This document shows, piece after piece, positions 48,015 through 57,628 of a DNA stretch of 64,000 nt; positions within the stretch are counted from its first letter, which is position 1, and each line of letters starts with the position of its first letter. The notes beneath the pieces were generated by a model. The model saw only the letters and a program-made list of their open reading frames with translations, was not told where the DNA came from and ran no database searches. A program made the position numbers and the translations under genes. The stretch comes from Paenibacillus brevis (GTDB lineage: Bacteria; Bacillota; Bacilli; Paenibacillales; Paenibacillaceae). The stretch covers positions 1-64,000 of the forward strand of contig NZ_JAHLQJ010000008.1 in NCBI RefSeq assembly GCF_018919145.1, read 5' to 3'.

Positions 48015-49820
48015 ATGATGACAGGCAACAGAAGAGTCCTTGGCAGCTTTAGCTTAAAACGTAAAGCGCTTGTTATTTTCCTGCTGTTTGTTATTTTGCC
48101 GACCATCGGGGTCGGCGTCGTGGTTCAGTATCAATTTAATGTTGTATTGAGAGACCAGTTTATCAATTCCACTAAACGCAATCTGGACAACGTCGTTAAC
48201 CAGCTTGGCGAGCAAACCAAGATGGTCGAGGACATTGCCAACTATTTAATTCTGAGTCCGGACATGCGCAACTTTCTTAGGTCGGCTCCTCCGCTTACCA
48301 GTGAGCAGCAGACAAACCTCAAGCGTAATATTGAGGATTTTCTCACCTTTCAACTGATGTCCAAGGGATATATCCGGGCCATTGAAATCACTGGCTTTAA
48401 CGGCAGCTTTATCGAGATGGGCGAGCCGTTTAGCGGGGATGAACAGAGATGGCAGCAGGAGGCCAAGGAGCGCAAGGGCGGGATCGTTTGGACGGAGGGA
48501 TATCAGCTTCAGAGCGGCTGGAACGGAGAAGTCCGTGTATTGTCCATGTTTCGGGTGCTTAATTCCTATAGCCAGATTACAAGACCGCTCGGCCGGCTGA
48601 TCATTCGCTTGGATGAAGCGAGCATTGTGAATTCATTAGAAAAAGGGATATTCAAAGAAGGGACAGGCAGTGTATTTATCGTAGGTCCCAAGGGTCAAGT
48701 CATTCTGGGCTCCCGGAATCAGATGCCGGAAGGCTTCAAGCCGGATCGTTCCTTGTTGGACAAGCTTTCTTCAGGCAAAGGCGACCTGACCCATGAGGTG
48801 GGCGATATTCGCTATCTGACCGTTTACGATCGGATGGAGAATACGGAGTGGAAGGTAATTGCCATGATCCCTGAAGCGGAAGTATCCGAGGAATTTCGTG
48901 GAGTCAAGCTGATGATGCTGTTTATTTTGGCGGCTATTCTGCTGCTTGGCTTAACGGCCTTGATCGGGTTCCATTACACGATTATTCAACCTATTCTGCG
49001 GCTTAAGAAGGAAACGAACAAAGTAGCTTACGGTGATTTCAATGCTCGGGTGCCGGTTAACTCCAAGGACGAGATATCTGAGCTTAACCGGAAATTCAAC
49101 GAGATGGTGCAGACGATTCAGCAGTTGATTGAGCATAAGTACAAGCTGGAGCTGCGGGAGCGCGAGTCGGAGCTCAAGCTGATGCAGAACCAGATGGACC
49201 CGCATTTCCTCTACAATACATTGGATATGATTCGCTGGACCGCCCGATTGGAGAAGGCGACGCAATCAAGCCAATTAATTGAAATGTTGTCCAAGTTCTT
49301 TCGCTCGAGTGTAGGTACGGGCAGCTATGAGACGACCCTGCGTAAGGAACTGGAGTTTGCCCGCTCTTATCTTTATTTGCAACAGCGCAGATTGGGAGAG
49401 AAGCGATTAAAGTATACCCTATTCATACAAGCTGGAATTGAAGAGGCAATTACTTTGAAAGCGACGATCCAGCCTTTGGTCGAAAATTTTATCAAACACG
49501 GGTTGCACCAGAGCCATCTGGTTAATAAAGTGGCGGTCCGGTGTTATGCCGAAGAAGGCGAGATTTGGGTTGACGTGATCGACAATGGCAAAGGCATGAC
49601 CCTTGAACGGGCGGAGGAAATTCGCACAGCCCTCGATCAGCGGCCAACGGGCGTGGGCAGGGAAGGGGCCATGAACAACATTCATGAGCGATTATCGATT
49701 TTCTTTGGACCGGATTACGGATTACAGATTGTAGAGACAACGGACAAGGGGACCTGGATTCGTCTTCGCATCCCTTACACCGAGACCACTCATTCAGGAG
49801 GTGAACCACATGAGTCCTGA
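48015..49820 (+). CDS. Sensor histidine kinase (YesM family)
   Basis: This 601-residue membrane kinase has a transmembrane helix at about 17-38, an extracellular sensor of about 255 residues, a second helix (LMMLFILAAILLLGLTALIG), HAMP (PILRLKKETNKVAYGDFNAR), the His_kinase box QMDPHFLYNTL with His397, and an HATPase domain (FIKHG, DNGKGM). It should sense an extracellular sugar or its binding protein and phosphorylate the next gene product. The stop overlaps the regulator start by 11 bp. GGAGG lies 7 nt before ATG 48015. Confidence 0.93.
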   Translation: MMTGNRRVLGSFSLKRKALVIFLLFVILPTIGVGVVVQYQFNVVLRDQFINSTKRNLDNVVNQLGEQTKMVEDIANYLILSPDMRNFLRSAPPLTSEQQTNLKRNIEDFLTFQLMSKGYIRAIEITGFNGSFIEMGEPFSGDEQRWQQEAKERKGGIVWTEGYQLQSGWNGEVRVLSMFRVLNSYSQITRPLGRLIIRLDEASIVNSLEKGIFKEGTGSVFIVGPKGQVILGSRNQMPEGFKPDRSLLDKLSSGKGDLTHEVGDIRYLTVYDRMENTEWKVIAMIPEAEVSEEFRGVKLMMLFILAAILLLGLTALIGFHYTIIQPILRLKKETNKVAYGDFNARVPVNSKDEISELNRKFNEMVQTIQQLIEHKYKLELRERESELKLMQNQMDPHFLYNTLDMIRWTARLEKATQSSQLIEMLSKFFRSSVGTGSYETTLRKELEFARSYLYLQQRRLGEKRLKYTLFIQAGIEEAITLKATIQPLVENFIKHGLHQSHLVNKVAVRCYAEEGEIWVDVIDNGKGMTLERAEEIRTALDQRPTGVGREGAMNNIHERLSIFFGPDYGLQIVETTDKGTWIRLRIPYTETTHSGGEPHES

Positions 49821-51468
49821 TTTTGAAGCAAGCATGACATTCGTGGGGGAGAATAAACGTATAAAAATGCTCATCGTAGATGATGAGGCGGTCATTCGCG
49901 AAGGTTTGCACTATACTATTGATTGGGCCGAGCTAGGCGTTGAAGTTGTCGGAGAGGCCCATGAAGGCAGGGAAGCACTGCGGCTGGTGGAGCAGCATGA
50001 AGTGGATCTGGTGCTTTCGGATATTCGAATGGATGGAATGGATGGCCTGGAGCTTGCGGAGCAGCTTCGTTTGCATCATTCTCATGTGCAGGTCGTCATG
50101 ATTAGCGGTTATGAAGATTTTAGCTATGCACGCCAAGCCATTCGTTTGGGAGTCAACGATTATTTGCTTAAGCCGGTTGATATCGAGGAATTGACCACTG
50201 TCGTCAGAAAAATTGTTCAGCGTATCTGCCAGAGGGACAAGCAGGGGACGATGCAGGATATTCAGTTGTGGCTTTCGGGCACGGCTCGCCATGGTTTGGC
50301 GTACGGGCAGGAGCCTCCTGCATCGCTTCGCGGCGTTCAATTTCGGATTTTGGCCACACAGTTTGCCGAGTTCCATCAGCGCTTTGCGAGCTTAAAGGGC
50401 GAACCTTATGAACAGGTCCAGCGGTCTTGGCTGGAGAGCCTGAGGCAGCATCTGGAGCGGCAAAGCCTTCGGGCGTTTTCCGTATTTGACCACGAGAATC
50501 TGTTAATTACCCTGCTGGCGGCGGACGAGGAATTGGAGCCTCGCGAATGGGATGAGTTGCTCGACCAGGCGGTGACTGCGTTATCTCCTGCCGGGGAGGG
50601 GAGCATCTATGGAGGCGCATCCCGGGTATTTGTCCATCTGGAAGAGACTGCGGAGTGCTGTGCGGAGGCGATTCGGCTGTTGGGGCTTCATGTGCTGGGT
50701 CAAGGACAGGTGCTGAATGCAGGCTGTTATGATAAGCTCATGAGGGAGCGTAAACTTCCCGGATTGGATATTGCGGACACGGTGCAGCATCTGGTTGCCG
50801 CGTTGTTCAAGCAGGATCGGCAGGAGGTGCAGACGCTTGTTGCCGGGATGTTCCGTTTCTTGCGCGACTCGGGTTACTTGCTGCCGGAAATCTGGAAGAT
50901 TTATGAGGAGGTATTTGCCCTTCTGCGCCAGCGGTTGCGTCAAAGCGGCATGACGGGCCTTGATTATGGCCATCCTGGACAGCCGGACCCGAATATCTAC
51001 AATTCCTACGCTGGTCTGGAGGCCGTGGTCATGGAAGATATGCAGGCCTTGCAGCAGTTGATCGACAAGACCGGGATGGACAAGTCTTATTGGGTGGTCG
51101 AGAAAGCCAAGAAGTTTATTATCGATCATTATCGTACTGATCTGAAGGCCTCCGAGGTTGCCGCTTGGCTGAAGATTACGCCGAGTTATTTTAGTTACAT
51201 TTTCAAGCAAAGCACGGGCAGAGGATTTACGGAGTACATGAACGAGATGAGAATCGAGCAGGCCAAAGACCTGCTGGCCACAACCCATGACAAGGTGTTT
51301 GAGATCGCGGATAAGGTAGGCTATAAGGAATACAAATATTTTGTTTCGGTCTTCAAGCTGCATACTGGCATGACGCCGAAGGAGTATCGGGGTCTGCGCG
51401 TCGGCAAGGATGCGGCTGCGGAAAGTGCCGAAACGCAAGAACGCAATTTATCGGCAGAGGACAAATAA
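49810..51468 (+). CDS. AraC-type response regulator (YesN family)
   Basis: The 552-residue regulator has an N-terminal receiver (phospho-acceptor Asp71 in LVLSDIRM; acidic pair in IVDDEAV; Lys in YLLKPVD), a long middle of unknown fold, and a C-terminal AraC domain (ADLKASEVAAWLKITPSYFS-like first HTH, then VFEIADKVGYKEYKYF). It is the partner of the YesM kinase. It probably activates the operon through the 21-bp-spaced direct repeats at 44580. ATG 49810 has AGGAGG 8 nt upstream. Confidence 0.93.
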   Translation: MSPDFEASMTFVGENKRIKMLIVDDEAVIREGLHYTIDWAELGVEVVGEAHEGREALRLVEQHEVDLVLSDIRMDGMDGLELAEQLRLHHSHVQVVMISGYEDFSYARQAIRLGVNDYLLKPVDIEELTTVVRKIVQRICQRDKQGTMQDIQLWLSGTARHGLAYGQEPPASLRGVQFRILATQFAEFHQRFASLKGEPYEQVQRSWLESLRQHLERQSLRAFSVFDHENLLITLLAADEELEPREWDELLDQAVTALSPAGEGSIYGGASRVFVHLEETAECCAEAIRLLGLHVLGQGQVLNAGCYDKLMRERKLPGLDIADTVQHLVAALFKQDRQEVQTLVAGMFRFLRDSGYLLPEIWKIYEEVFALLRQRLRQSGMTGLDYGHPGQPDPNIYNSYAGLEAVVMEDMQALQQLIDKTGMDKSYWVVEKAKKFIIDHYRTDLKASEVAAWLKITPSYFSYIFKQSTGRGFTEYMNEMRIEQAKDLLATTHDKVFEIADKVGYKEYKYFVSVFKLHTGMTPKEYRGLRVGKDAAAESAETQERNLSAEDK

Positions 51469-51508
51469 ACAACTGCGCGGAGTATCGGCAGGCGGGAGGA
51501 AGCAGAAC

Positions 51509-53812
51509 ATGGAGAAATACAAACAATCATCCGTTCCTTTGGAGGAGCGAATCGCGGATTTGCTGGAGCGCATGACGCTTACTGAAAAGGTAGGGCAGCT
51601 TAACCAGCGGATGTACGGCTGGGATGCCTACATACGTCAAGGGGAACGCTTTGAACTGACCGATGCGTTCAAGGACGAGGTAGCCCGTGGCGGCGGGATG
51701 GGGGCTTTGTACGGCCTGTTCCGCAGCGACCCCTGGTCGGGAGTCAATTATAGCAACGGCATTACTGCAACGGAGAGCGCCAAGGCGGCCAATCAGGTGC
51801 AGCGGTACGTGCTTGAGCATACGCGTCTCGGTATCCCCGTGCTGCTGACCGAGGAATGTCCCCATGGCCACCAGGCGCTGGACGGTACCCTGCTTCCGGT
51901 TAATCTGGGTGTAGGGGCTACCTGGAATCCGGAATTAATGAAACAAGCTTATAGCCTGATGGCGGCGGAAATTCGCAGCCGCGGCGCTCATATCGGCCTT
52001 GTATCAGCGCTTGATATGCTGCAAGAGCCGCGTTGGGGGCGGTCGGAGGAATGCTTTAGTGAGGACCCTTACCTCGCCTCGCAATTTGCCGAAGCGGCGG
52101 TGCGCGGCATGCAGGGGGATGATCCGCAGCAATTGGCAGGGGCGAATAAGCTGGCAGTGGTACTGAAGCATCTATGTGCTCAAGGAGCTGCACAAGGAGG
52201 GCGCAATGCCGGACCGGCTGCCATCGGGCAACGCGAGCTGCGGGAAATCCATCTGCCTGCGGCCCGGGCGGGAGCATTGGCTGGTGCGGCAGGCTTCATG
52301 GCGGCATACAACGAGATTGACGGCGTGCCTTGTCATGCTAACCCGGATCTTCTGACAGGCATTCTGCGCGAGGAATGGGGATTTGATGGCATTGTCATGG
52401 CGGACGGGCAGGCCGTGGACCGTTTGCTGACGTTGACCGGCAGCTATGAGTCCGCCGCGGCATTGGCATTAAAGTCCGGTGTTGATCTCAGCTTGTGGGA
52501 TACCGCCTTCTCTACGCTGGAGGAGGCGGTGAAGCAGGGCTTAGTGAAGGAGGAGGAGCTGGACCGGGCCGTGGCACGTGTCTTGCGCCTTAAGTTCCGG
52601 TTGGGCTTGTTCGATCAGCCCTATGTTTCAGAGTCCGGATCTGCTGCCAGAAGTCCTGAATATCAGGCGGTTAACCTGCAAATTGCCAGAGAGTCGCTGG
52701 TATTGCTTAAGAATAAAGATAGCCTGCTGCCAATCTCTTCCTCGCCTCGCCGCATCGCGGTCATTGGTCCCAATGCGGATCGGCTGTACAATCAATTAGG
52801 CGATTACACCAGCGTTCAGCCGGAGGGCAGTGGAACGACGGTGCTGCAAGGCATTCGCTCCTTGGCCCCGCAGGGCACGGAAATCGTACATGCGCTGGGC
52901 TGCGGCATTCGCGATCTCTCTACATCGGGCATCGCCGAAGCGGTGGAGGCGGCGAAGGGAGCCGACGTTGCCGTACTGGTATTGGGCGGAAGCAGCGCTC
53001 GCCAGTTTGGCGGTGACTTTGACAGCAACGGTGCAGCGATCCTCTCCGAGGGCAGCCCATCTGAGATGGATTGTGGCGAAGGTGTCGATCTGGCGGATCT
53101 GGCGCTTGGCGGCGTTCAGCGTGAATTGGCAGCAGCGGTAGCGGCTACCGGCACACCGGTCGTGGCTGTGATCATTCAGGGGCGGCCGCATGCGCTAACC
53201 GACATTGAGGAGCTTTGCGGAGCCATTCTCTGTGCCTGGTACCCAGGAACAGAAGGAGGCCGGGCCGTGGCCGAAATCCTGTTCGGACAGGGGCTGCCAA
53301 CCGGCAAGCTGCCGGTCTCGCTGCCGCGTTCCTCGGCACAATTGCCGGTTTACTACAATCAGAAGACACCATCGCGGCCGCGCGTATATGTTGATATGCC
53401 ATCGGCGGCATTATATCCGTTCGGCTACGGCTTAAGCTATACGGATTTCGCCTATGAAAATCTGTCCTTGTCACGTACCGCGATATCTGCGGGAGAGCTG
53501 GAAGGCGGGGAAGAGGTAAAGGTCCGTGTGGAGGTCACGAATACAGGCGCTTTAAGGGGAACGGAAACGGTACAGTTGTATATTCAGGCCAGCGAATCCG
53601 GTATTACCCGGCGGTTTGCTGAATTGAAGAGGTTCGCCAAGGTGATGCTTAATCCGGGAGAACGGCGGGCGGTAGAGTTTACGATGGGCCGGGAGGAACT
53701 CGGCATCTGGAACCGGGAAATGAAATTTGCGGCCGAGCCATGCAAGGTAAGCGTGCAGGTCGGCGGGAATAGCCGGGATACGATATCTGTAGAATTAAAC
53801 GTAACGGCTTAA
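51509..53812 (+). CDS. Beta-glycosidase, GH3
   Basis: The 767-residue intracellular GH3 enzyme has a TIM barrel (about 25-370; nucleophile Asp299 in GIVMADGQAVD), an alpha/beta sandwich (about 395-620) and a C-terminal fibronectin-III-like domain (about 655-765). LKHLCAQGAAQGGRN is the usual barrel loop, with His. The sugar cannot be told (glucose, xylose or arabinose). There is no signal peptide. It starts at ATG 51509 (GGAGG 10 nt upstream), 40 bp behind the regulator, so it processes the importer's oligosaccharide. Confidence 0.92.
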   Translation: MEKYKQSSVPLEERIADLLERMTLTEKVGQLNQRMYGWDAYIRQGERFELTDAFKDEVARGGGMGALYGLFRSDPWSGVNYSNGITATESAKAANQVQRYVLEHTRLGIPVLLTEECPHGHQALDGTLLPVNLGVGATWNPELMKQAYSLMAAEIRSRGAHIGLVSALDMLQEPRWGRSEECFSEDPYLASQFAEAAVRGMQGDDPQQLAGANKLAVVLKHLCAQGAAQGGRNAGPAAIGQRELREIHLPAARAGALAGAAGFMAAYNEIDGVPCHANPDLLTGILREEWGFDGIVMADGQAVDRLLTLTGSYESAAALALKSGVDLSLWDTAFSTLEEAVKQGLVKEEELDRAVARVLRLKFRLGLFDQPYVSESGSAARSPEYQAVNLQIARESLVLLKNKDSLLPISSSPRRIAVIGPNADRLYNQLGDYTSVQPEGSGTTVLQGIRSLAPQGTEIVHALGCGIRDLSTSGIAEAVEAAKGADVAVLVLGGSSARQFGGDFDSNGAAILSEGSPSEMDCGEGVDLADLALGGVQRELAAAVAATGTPVVAVIIQGRPHALTDIEELCGAILCAWYPGTEGGRAVAEILFGQGLPTGKLPVSLPRSSAQLPVYYNQKTPSRPRVYVDMPSAALYPFGYGLSYTDFAYENLSLSRTAISAGELEGGEEVKVRVEVTNTGALRGTETVQLYIQASESGITRRFAELKRFAKVMLNPGERRAVEFTMGREELGIWNREMKFAAEPCKVSVQVGGNSRDTISVELNVTA

Positions 53813-53840
53813 CGCGAACGGGGAGATGCCCAGCGTGAAC

Positions 53841-53887
53841 AAGAAGTCCTTCATAACCACTTATGGAAGTGGGCTGAAGGGCTTCTT
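53841..53887. terminator. Terminator-like hairpin after GH3
   Basis: AAGAAG/CTTCTT, CCTTCA/TGAAGG and CCACTT/AAGTGG stack into a three-part stem between convergent genes. T-runs are weak on both strands. Confidence 0.6.
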
Positions 53888-53919
53888 CGTGCTAGCAGGC
53901 GATAAAATGTATAATGCGG

Positions 53920-54837
53920 CTATGTCTGGCGCACATCATAAAGCACACGTGCAAGCAGATCCTGGCCATAGTTGCCAAAATTTCTGCCAAAGATAGTTAA
54001 TCCTCGCTTGTTTAAAGGACTGTCAGTAACGGCGATACGAAACGTAATGTCGCTCTTATAATCCAGTTGGATTTGATCCAAGGTGACGTCTGATATCCTG
54101 CAGCCATCTATATAACTGCCTTCCCGGTTAATCCGAATTAATTTCAGCATGCCATATTGATTCAGATGAGGGGGCCACCATTCCGGATTAAAGGTACCGC
54201 GAACATCGCCGAAGTCTCCCGGGCTGGTCCAACATCCAATTTCTATATTATTAATATAAAAATAAATATCTGAGGGATAATTATCGCAGTACCCGGGGGC
54301 TTCCGATCCCAGCTCCATGGAGAACTGGATTTCCCGAAATCTCTGATTGGGCTTAAGGTAATTCGGAATCCGGTATTCCAGGAAGCCTTCAGCAAGCCAA
54401 ATGATTTCGGAGTCGATGCGCTGAGGATCGGCGAAATAGCGTGGATCGTCAAAGTCGCCGATAATGCTGTCTTTGGTAGCAAGCCCGCATGTAGGTACAG
54501 CTTGATAATTACTGTAATGACCCACCTGAATCTCAACCTCGTACAGATTCTCCATATCTTTGCTGCGAAGATCAACCATTAATTTATCTTTATTCAGATA
54601 ACATATTTTTTGAATGCCATGCTTGCCAACCGTTGTGTTGATCTCAATCAGTCCGCTCTCTTCGAGCTTTTTCACGTGCATTGTAATGGCCCCGTTGCTC
54701 AGTCCCAGCCTGCTTGCAATCTCATTTAAATTTAAGGGTTGATTCTTGGCCAACAGCTCGAGCATTTGAATTCTGATCTCCGAACTGAGCGCTTTAAAAA
54801 TATCGATACCGCTCATTAAATCCTTGATATAAATCAT
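53920..54837 (-). CDS. ArsR-type winged-helix regulator with a C-terminal sensor domain
   Basis: The 305-residue regulator has an N-terminal ArsR/MarR-like winged helix (about 8-85: SSEIRIQMLELLAKNQPLNL, EIASRLGLSNGAITMHVKKL) and a C-terminal beta-rich domain of about 200 residues that looks like a jelly-roll ligand or sugar-binding fold (SDIYFYINNIEIGCWTSPGD). I read it as a sugar-sensing regulator of the divergent arabinan importer. Known members occur next to arabinan genes in Paenibacillus-like genomes, but ligand and mode are inferred. It is convergent with GH3 and divergent from the binding-protein gene. Confidence 0.8.
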   Translation of the reverse strand: MIYIKDLMSGIDIFKALSSEIRIQMLELLAKNQPLNLNEIASRLGLSNGAITMHVKKLEESGLIEINTTVGKHGIQKICYLNKDKLMVDLRSKDMENLYEVEIQVGHYSNYQAVPTCGLATKDSIIGDFDDPRYFADPQRIDSEIIWLAEGFLEYRIPNYLKPNQRFREIQFSMELGSEAPGYCDNYPSDIYFYINNIEIGCWTSPGDFGDVRGTFNPEWWPPHLNQYGMLKLIRINREGSYIDGCRISDVTLDQIQLDYKSDITFRIAVTDSPLNKRGLTIFGRNFGNYGQDLLARVLYDVRQT

Positions 54838-55369
54838 CCTGACCTAACCCTCTCCCAACAAGGAAATAAAAAATATTTATTTTATAGTATTATAAACTAA
54901 TAGATGTTTAATTGGAAGGGGATTCAAAATGAAGAAGGTTAAGGGCGCTTAATACAGAAGAAATTGAATTATTTTGAGGGTGTTATTTAAGGTTATATAA
55001 AAGAAATTTCGTATAATTAAGCCATTTTCTTTGGGTTTTACATTATTTAAACCTAATGATCATATTGTTTTTATAAAACAATAAAAAGATTTAAAACGAT
55101 GTATTTACAACGCAGAAATCCTATGTTAATTTATACCTGTAAGCGAATTCATTTAATCATTCATCAATTATTTCATATATTAGTAAAATAGTTGATGAGC
55201 GTTTTGGTTGACCAGTATAAGGGAGTCCAATGAGGAGGAGCCGGGAGGTGTTGAGGTTATAAATTTATTAATTTATTCAAAGATGTACGTACAAGTTGAG
55301 AGCGAAAGGGAAATCTGAGTTATCTGCATGTAATAATCAAGCTTTATTAAAATTTAGGGGGCGAAGGTT
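54838..55369. promoter_or_regulatory. Divergent AT-rich control region of the arabinan module
   Basis: This 532-bp gene-free stretch holds ATTGTTTT-TAT-AAAACAAT (55064-55082, perfect 8-bp arms), CATCAA...TTGATG (55162-55197, with TATTT/AAATA inside) and a cre-like TGTAAGCGAATTCA (55138-55151, one mismatch). These are candidate sites for the ArsR-type regulator and CcpA. I cannot assign the start point. Confidence 0.5.
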
Positions 55370-56614
55370 TTGAGAAAGCGCGGAATAATCATGATGATTA
55401 CTGTTTTTATTCTGAGTATAGTGTTATCGGCATGTGGAAGTAGTTCAGACAGTAAGACAATTACATTTTGGACTCCTTTGACCGGAGATGACGGCGCTTA
55501 CATGGATCAATTGGTAAAGGAATACAATGCCACCAACCCGGAAATTCAAGTTAAACATGTGATCACGGCGGATATGTATACAAAAATCTCAACGGTGCTT
55601 AACTCCGGTAAAGGCGTACCTGACCTGGCTATTATCCACGCTGACCGGGTGCCCGGGTTTGTAAAGCAAGGGGTGCTCGAACAGATTGACTCGGCTATCG
55701 CCGGCCACCCTGAAATTAAAGAAGAAAACTATTTGCCTCAAGCGTGGGCAACGGGAAACATTGATGGAACGCAATATACAGTTCCGCTTGATATTCATAG
55801 TAACACCATGTATTACAACAAGGATTTGCTTAAGCAATATGATGTGGAATATTTCCTGGATGATGACATTGTAACTATCGATGAAATGCTCTCCCTTCAA
55901 GGCAAGCTGGACGAAGGGGATTATGTAGTAAATGATGCTCTCCTTGGATGGGTTATTCTCGCGCAAATTCAGAATCTAGGAGGAGCTATTGAAGAAAATG
56001 GGCAGCCTGCGGTAAATACGCCGGTGATGAAGCAAGCCTTCGAGGAAGTGAAGAGGATTGCTGATGCGGGTCTGATGACTCCATTCGGTGAGGATGGATA
56101 CCTGATGTTCCAATCCGGAAATGTTCTTTTTTCTACAGACGGCACGTGGAGTTCTACAGCTCATGCTGCAGTAGAGGGACTCAATTTTGGGGTGACTAAC
56201 ATCTATTCTACAACTGCAGATAAATTTACGAACCGGGCGTCTTCACATTTGTTCGCTATGCTCAAGAATGATAAGCGATCTGATGAAAAGGAAGCAGGCA
56301 TCGGTGCTTTCCTGGAATTTATTCGTCAAAATTCAATCGAGTGGGCGAAGGCTGGACAAATTGTTGCAAGTAAAGAAGTGATCGAAAGTCCGGACTACTC
56401 ACAATACATGCAATCCTTCTTCACTTCCAACGAGAAGGAAGTCGAATCCCTATATATCTATACCTATGAATATTATCCTTATGTAGCTGAAGCGGTAGAC
56501 ACTTACTGTGCAGATATTGTGCGCGGCAATGTGGACCTGGATGAGACGCTGCAAACGATGCAGAAGTTTGTGGAGGATAAGATTGCCGAAAGCAGCAAGG
56601 CGGAAGCGAATTAA
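55370..56614 (+). CDS. ABC transporter binding lipoprotein, arabino-oligosaccharide type
   Basis: The 414-residue family-1 binding protein has lipobox VLSAC (Cys about residue 22) and ITFWTPLTGDDGAYMDQLV at the mature N-terminus. It most resembles binders of the AraN/MalE group. The substrate is inferred to be arabinan oligomers from the GH51 and GH43 genes downstream. The start is TTG 55370 with AGGGGG/AAGG sites just upstream. It is first of a five-gene operon. Confidence 0.9.
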   Translation: MRKRGIIMMITVFILSIVLSACGSSSDSKTITFWTPLTGDDGAYMDQLVKEYNATNPEIQVKHVITADMYTKISTVLNSGKGVPDLAIIHADRVPGFVKQGVLEQIDSAIAGHPEIKEENYLPQAWATGNIDGTQYTVPLDIHSNTMYYNKDLLKQYDVEYFLDDDIVTIDEMLSLQGKLDEGDYVVNDALLGWVILAQIQNLGGAIEENGQPAVNTPVMKQAFEEVKRIADAGLMTPFGEDGYLMFQSGNVLFSTDGTWSSTAHAAVEGLNFGVTNIYSTTADKFTNRASSHLFAMLKNDKRSDEKEAGIGAFLEFIRQNSIEWAKAGQIVASKEVIESPDYSQYMQSFFTSNEKEVESLYIYTYEYYPYVAEAVDTYCADIVRGNVDLDETLQTMQKFVEDKIAESSKAEAN

Positions 56615-56696
56615 AGTCGGGAACAGAAAGCTGAAAGGGATGTGCCGACAAGGACGGTTGGCGCATCCTTTCGTCAAAAGGAGATATGCATAGGCT

Positions 56697-57575
56697 ATGA
56701 GAAAGAAATCATTCGCGCCAGTTTTCTTTGTTGGCCCTCATCTGGTCTTATTTTTAATCTTTATTCTTATTCCAACCATTTACGGGATCTATGCTTCCTT
56801 CACCAAGTGGAATCTGATGAACGACCCGCAATGGATTGGTGTCGCCAACTATAAGACGATACTGTTCGACACAACCTCAACCTTTCATGCCCAATTTTTT
56901 AATGGCCTTACGAACACATTTATTTTCGTAGCTATAAGCGTTCCGCTCTTAATTGTGATTCCCCTTCTCGTTGCAGTTTCATTAGAGCATCGGAAGGTAA
57001 ATCTTAAGGGGATTATTCAAGCCATTATTTATATTCCGGGTCTGATCTCGATTTCAGCGGCGGCGCTGATTTGGTTACTGCTATTCAACAAGCAGCTCGG
57101 CATAGCGGGGAATATATTTCACTCGCAAGTCGCTTGGCCTGCTACCCAGCCTTACGCGTGGATTATCATTTTCGTTATTACGGTATGGGGTGGCGTTGGC
57201 GGAAATATGATTATTTACCGTGCGTCCATCGCAGGCGTCTCAAAGGATTTGTATGAAGCTGCTGAGATGGATGGAGCAGGTGCGAATCGTAAATTTTTCA
57301 GCATTACTCTGCCTTCGATTCGGTTTCCGTTGATCTACACCTTCGTTATGACGACTGCGGGGGCGTTCAACGTATTCGGTCAGCCTTTGATGATGACTGA
57401 TGGAGGCCCAAGACAGACGACGCATGTACTGATGATGTACATTCGTCAATTGGCTTTCGGGCATGGAGAATCCATTGCGGGAATGGCATCAGCGATGGCT
57501 GTGCTCCTAGGGATGGTCATCCTGGTGATTTCGGCATTGCAGTACTATGTTATGAACCGGAATGCCAATGAGTAA
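56697..57575 (+). CDS. Sugar ABC transporter permease (AraP type)
   Basis: The 292-residue permease has six helices, and the EAA loop is LYEAAEMDGAGANRKFFSITLP. It is 82 bp behind the binding-protein gene, AAGGAG upstream of the ATG. It pairs with the next permease. Confidence 0.92.
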   Translation: MRKKSFAPVFFVGPHLVLFLIFILIPTIYGIYASFTKWNLMNDPQWIGVANYKTILFDTTSTFHAQFFNGLTNTFIFVAISVPLLIVIPLLVAVSLEHRKVNLKGIIQAIIYIPGLISISAAALIWLLLFNKQLGIAGNIFHSQVAWPATQPYAWIIIFVITVWGGVGGNMIIYRASIAGVSKDLYEAAEMDGAGANRKFFSITLPSIRFPLIYTFVMTTAGAFNVFGQPLMMTDGGPRQTTHVLMMYIRQLAFGHGESIAGMASAMAVLLGMVILVISALQYYVMNRNANE

Positions 57576-57628
57576 GCTGTCTGTCGGGGAATCGAATCTA
57601 AGGATGCGAGAGGTAAGGTGTTCTTCAA

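Noticed and set aside
50581..51438. A 285-codon open frame opposite the YesN-type regulator
   Set aside because: Antisense to the AraC domain region; no ribosome site or recognisable motif.
53939..53952. CACACGTGCA in the ArsR-type gene as a third ExuR operator
   Set aside because: It lies inside coding sequence at the 3' end of an unrelated gene and matches only the CACGTG core.
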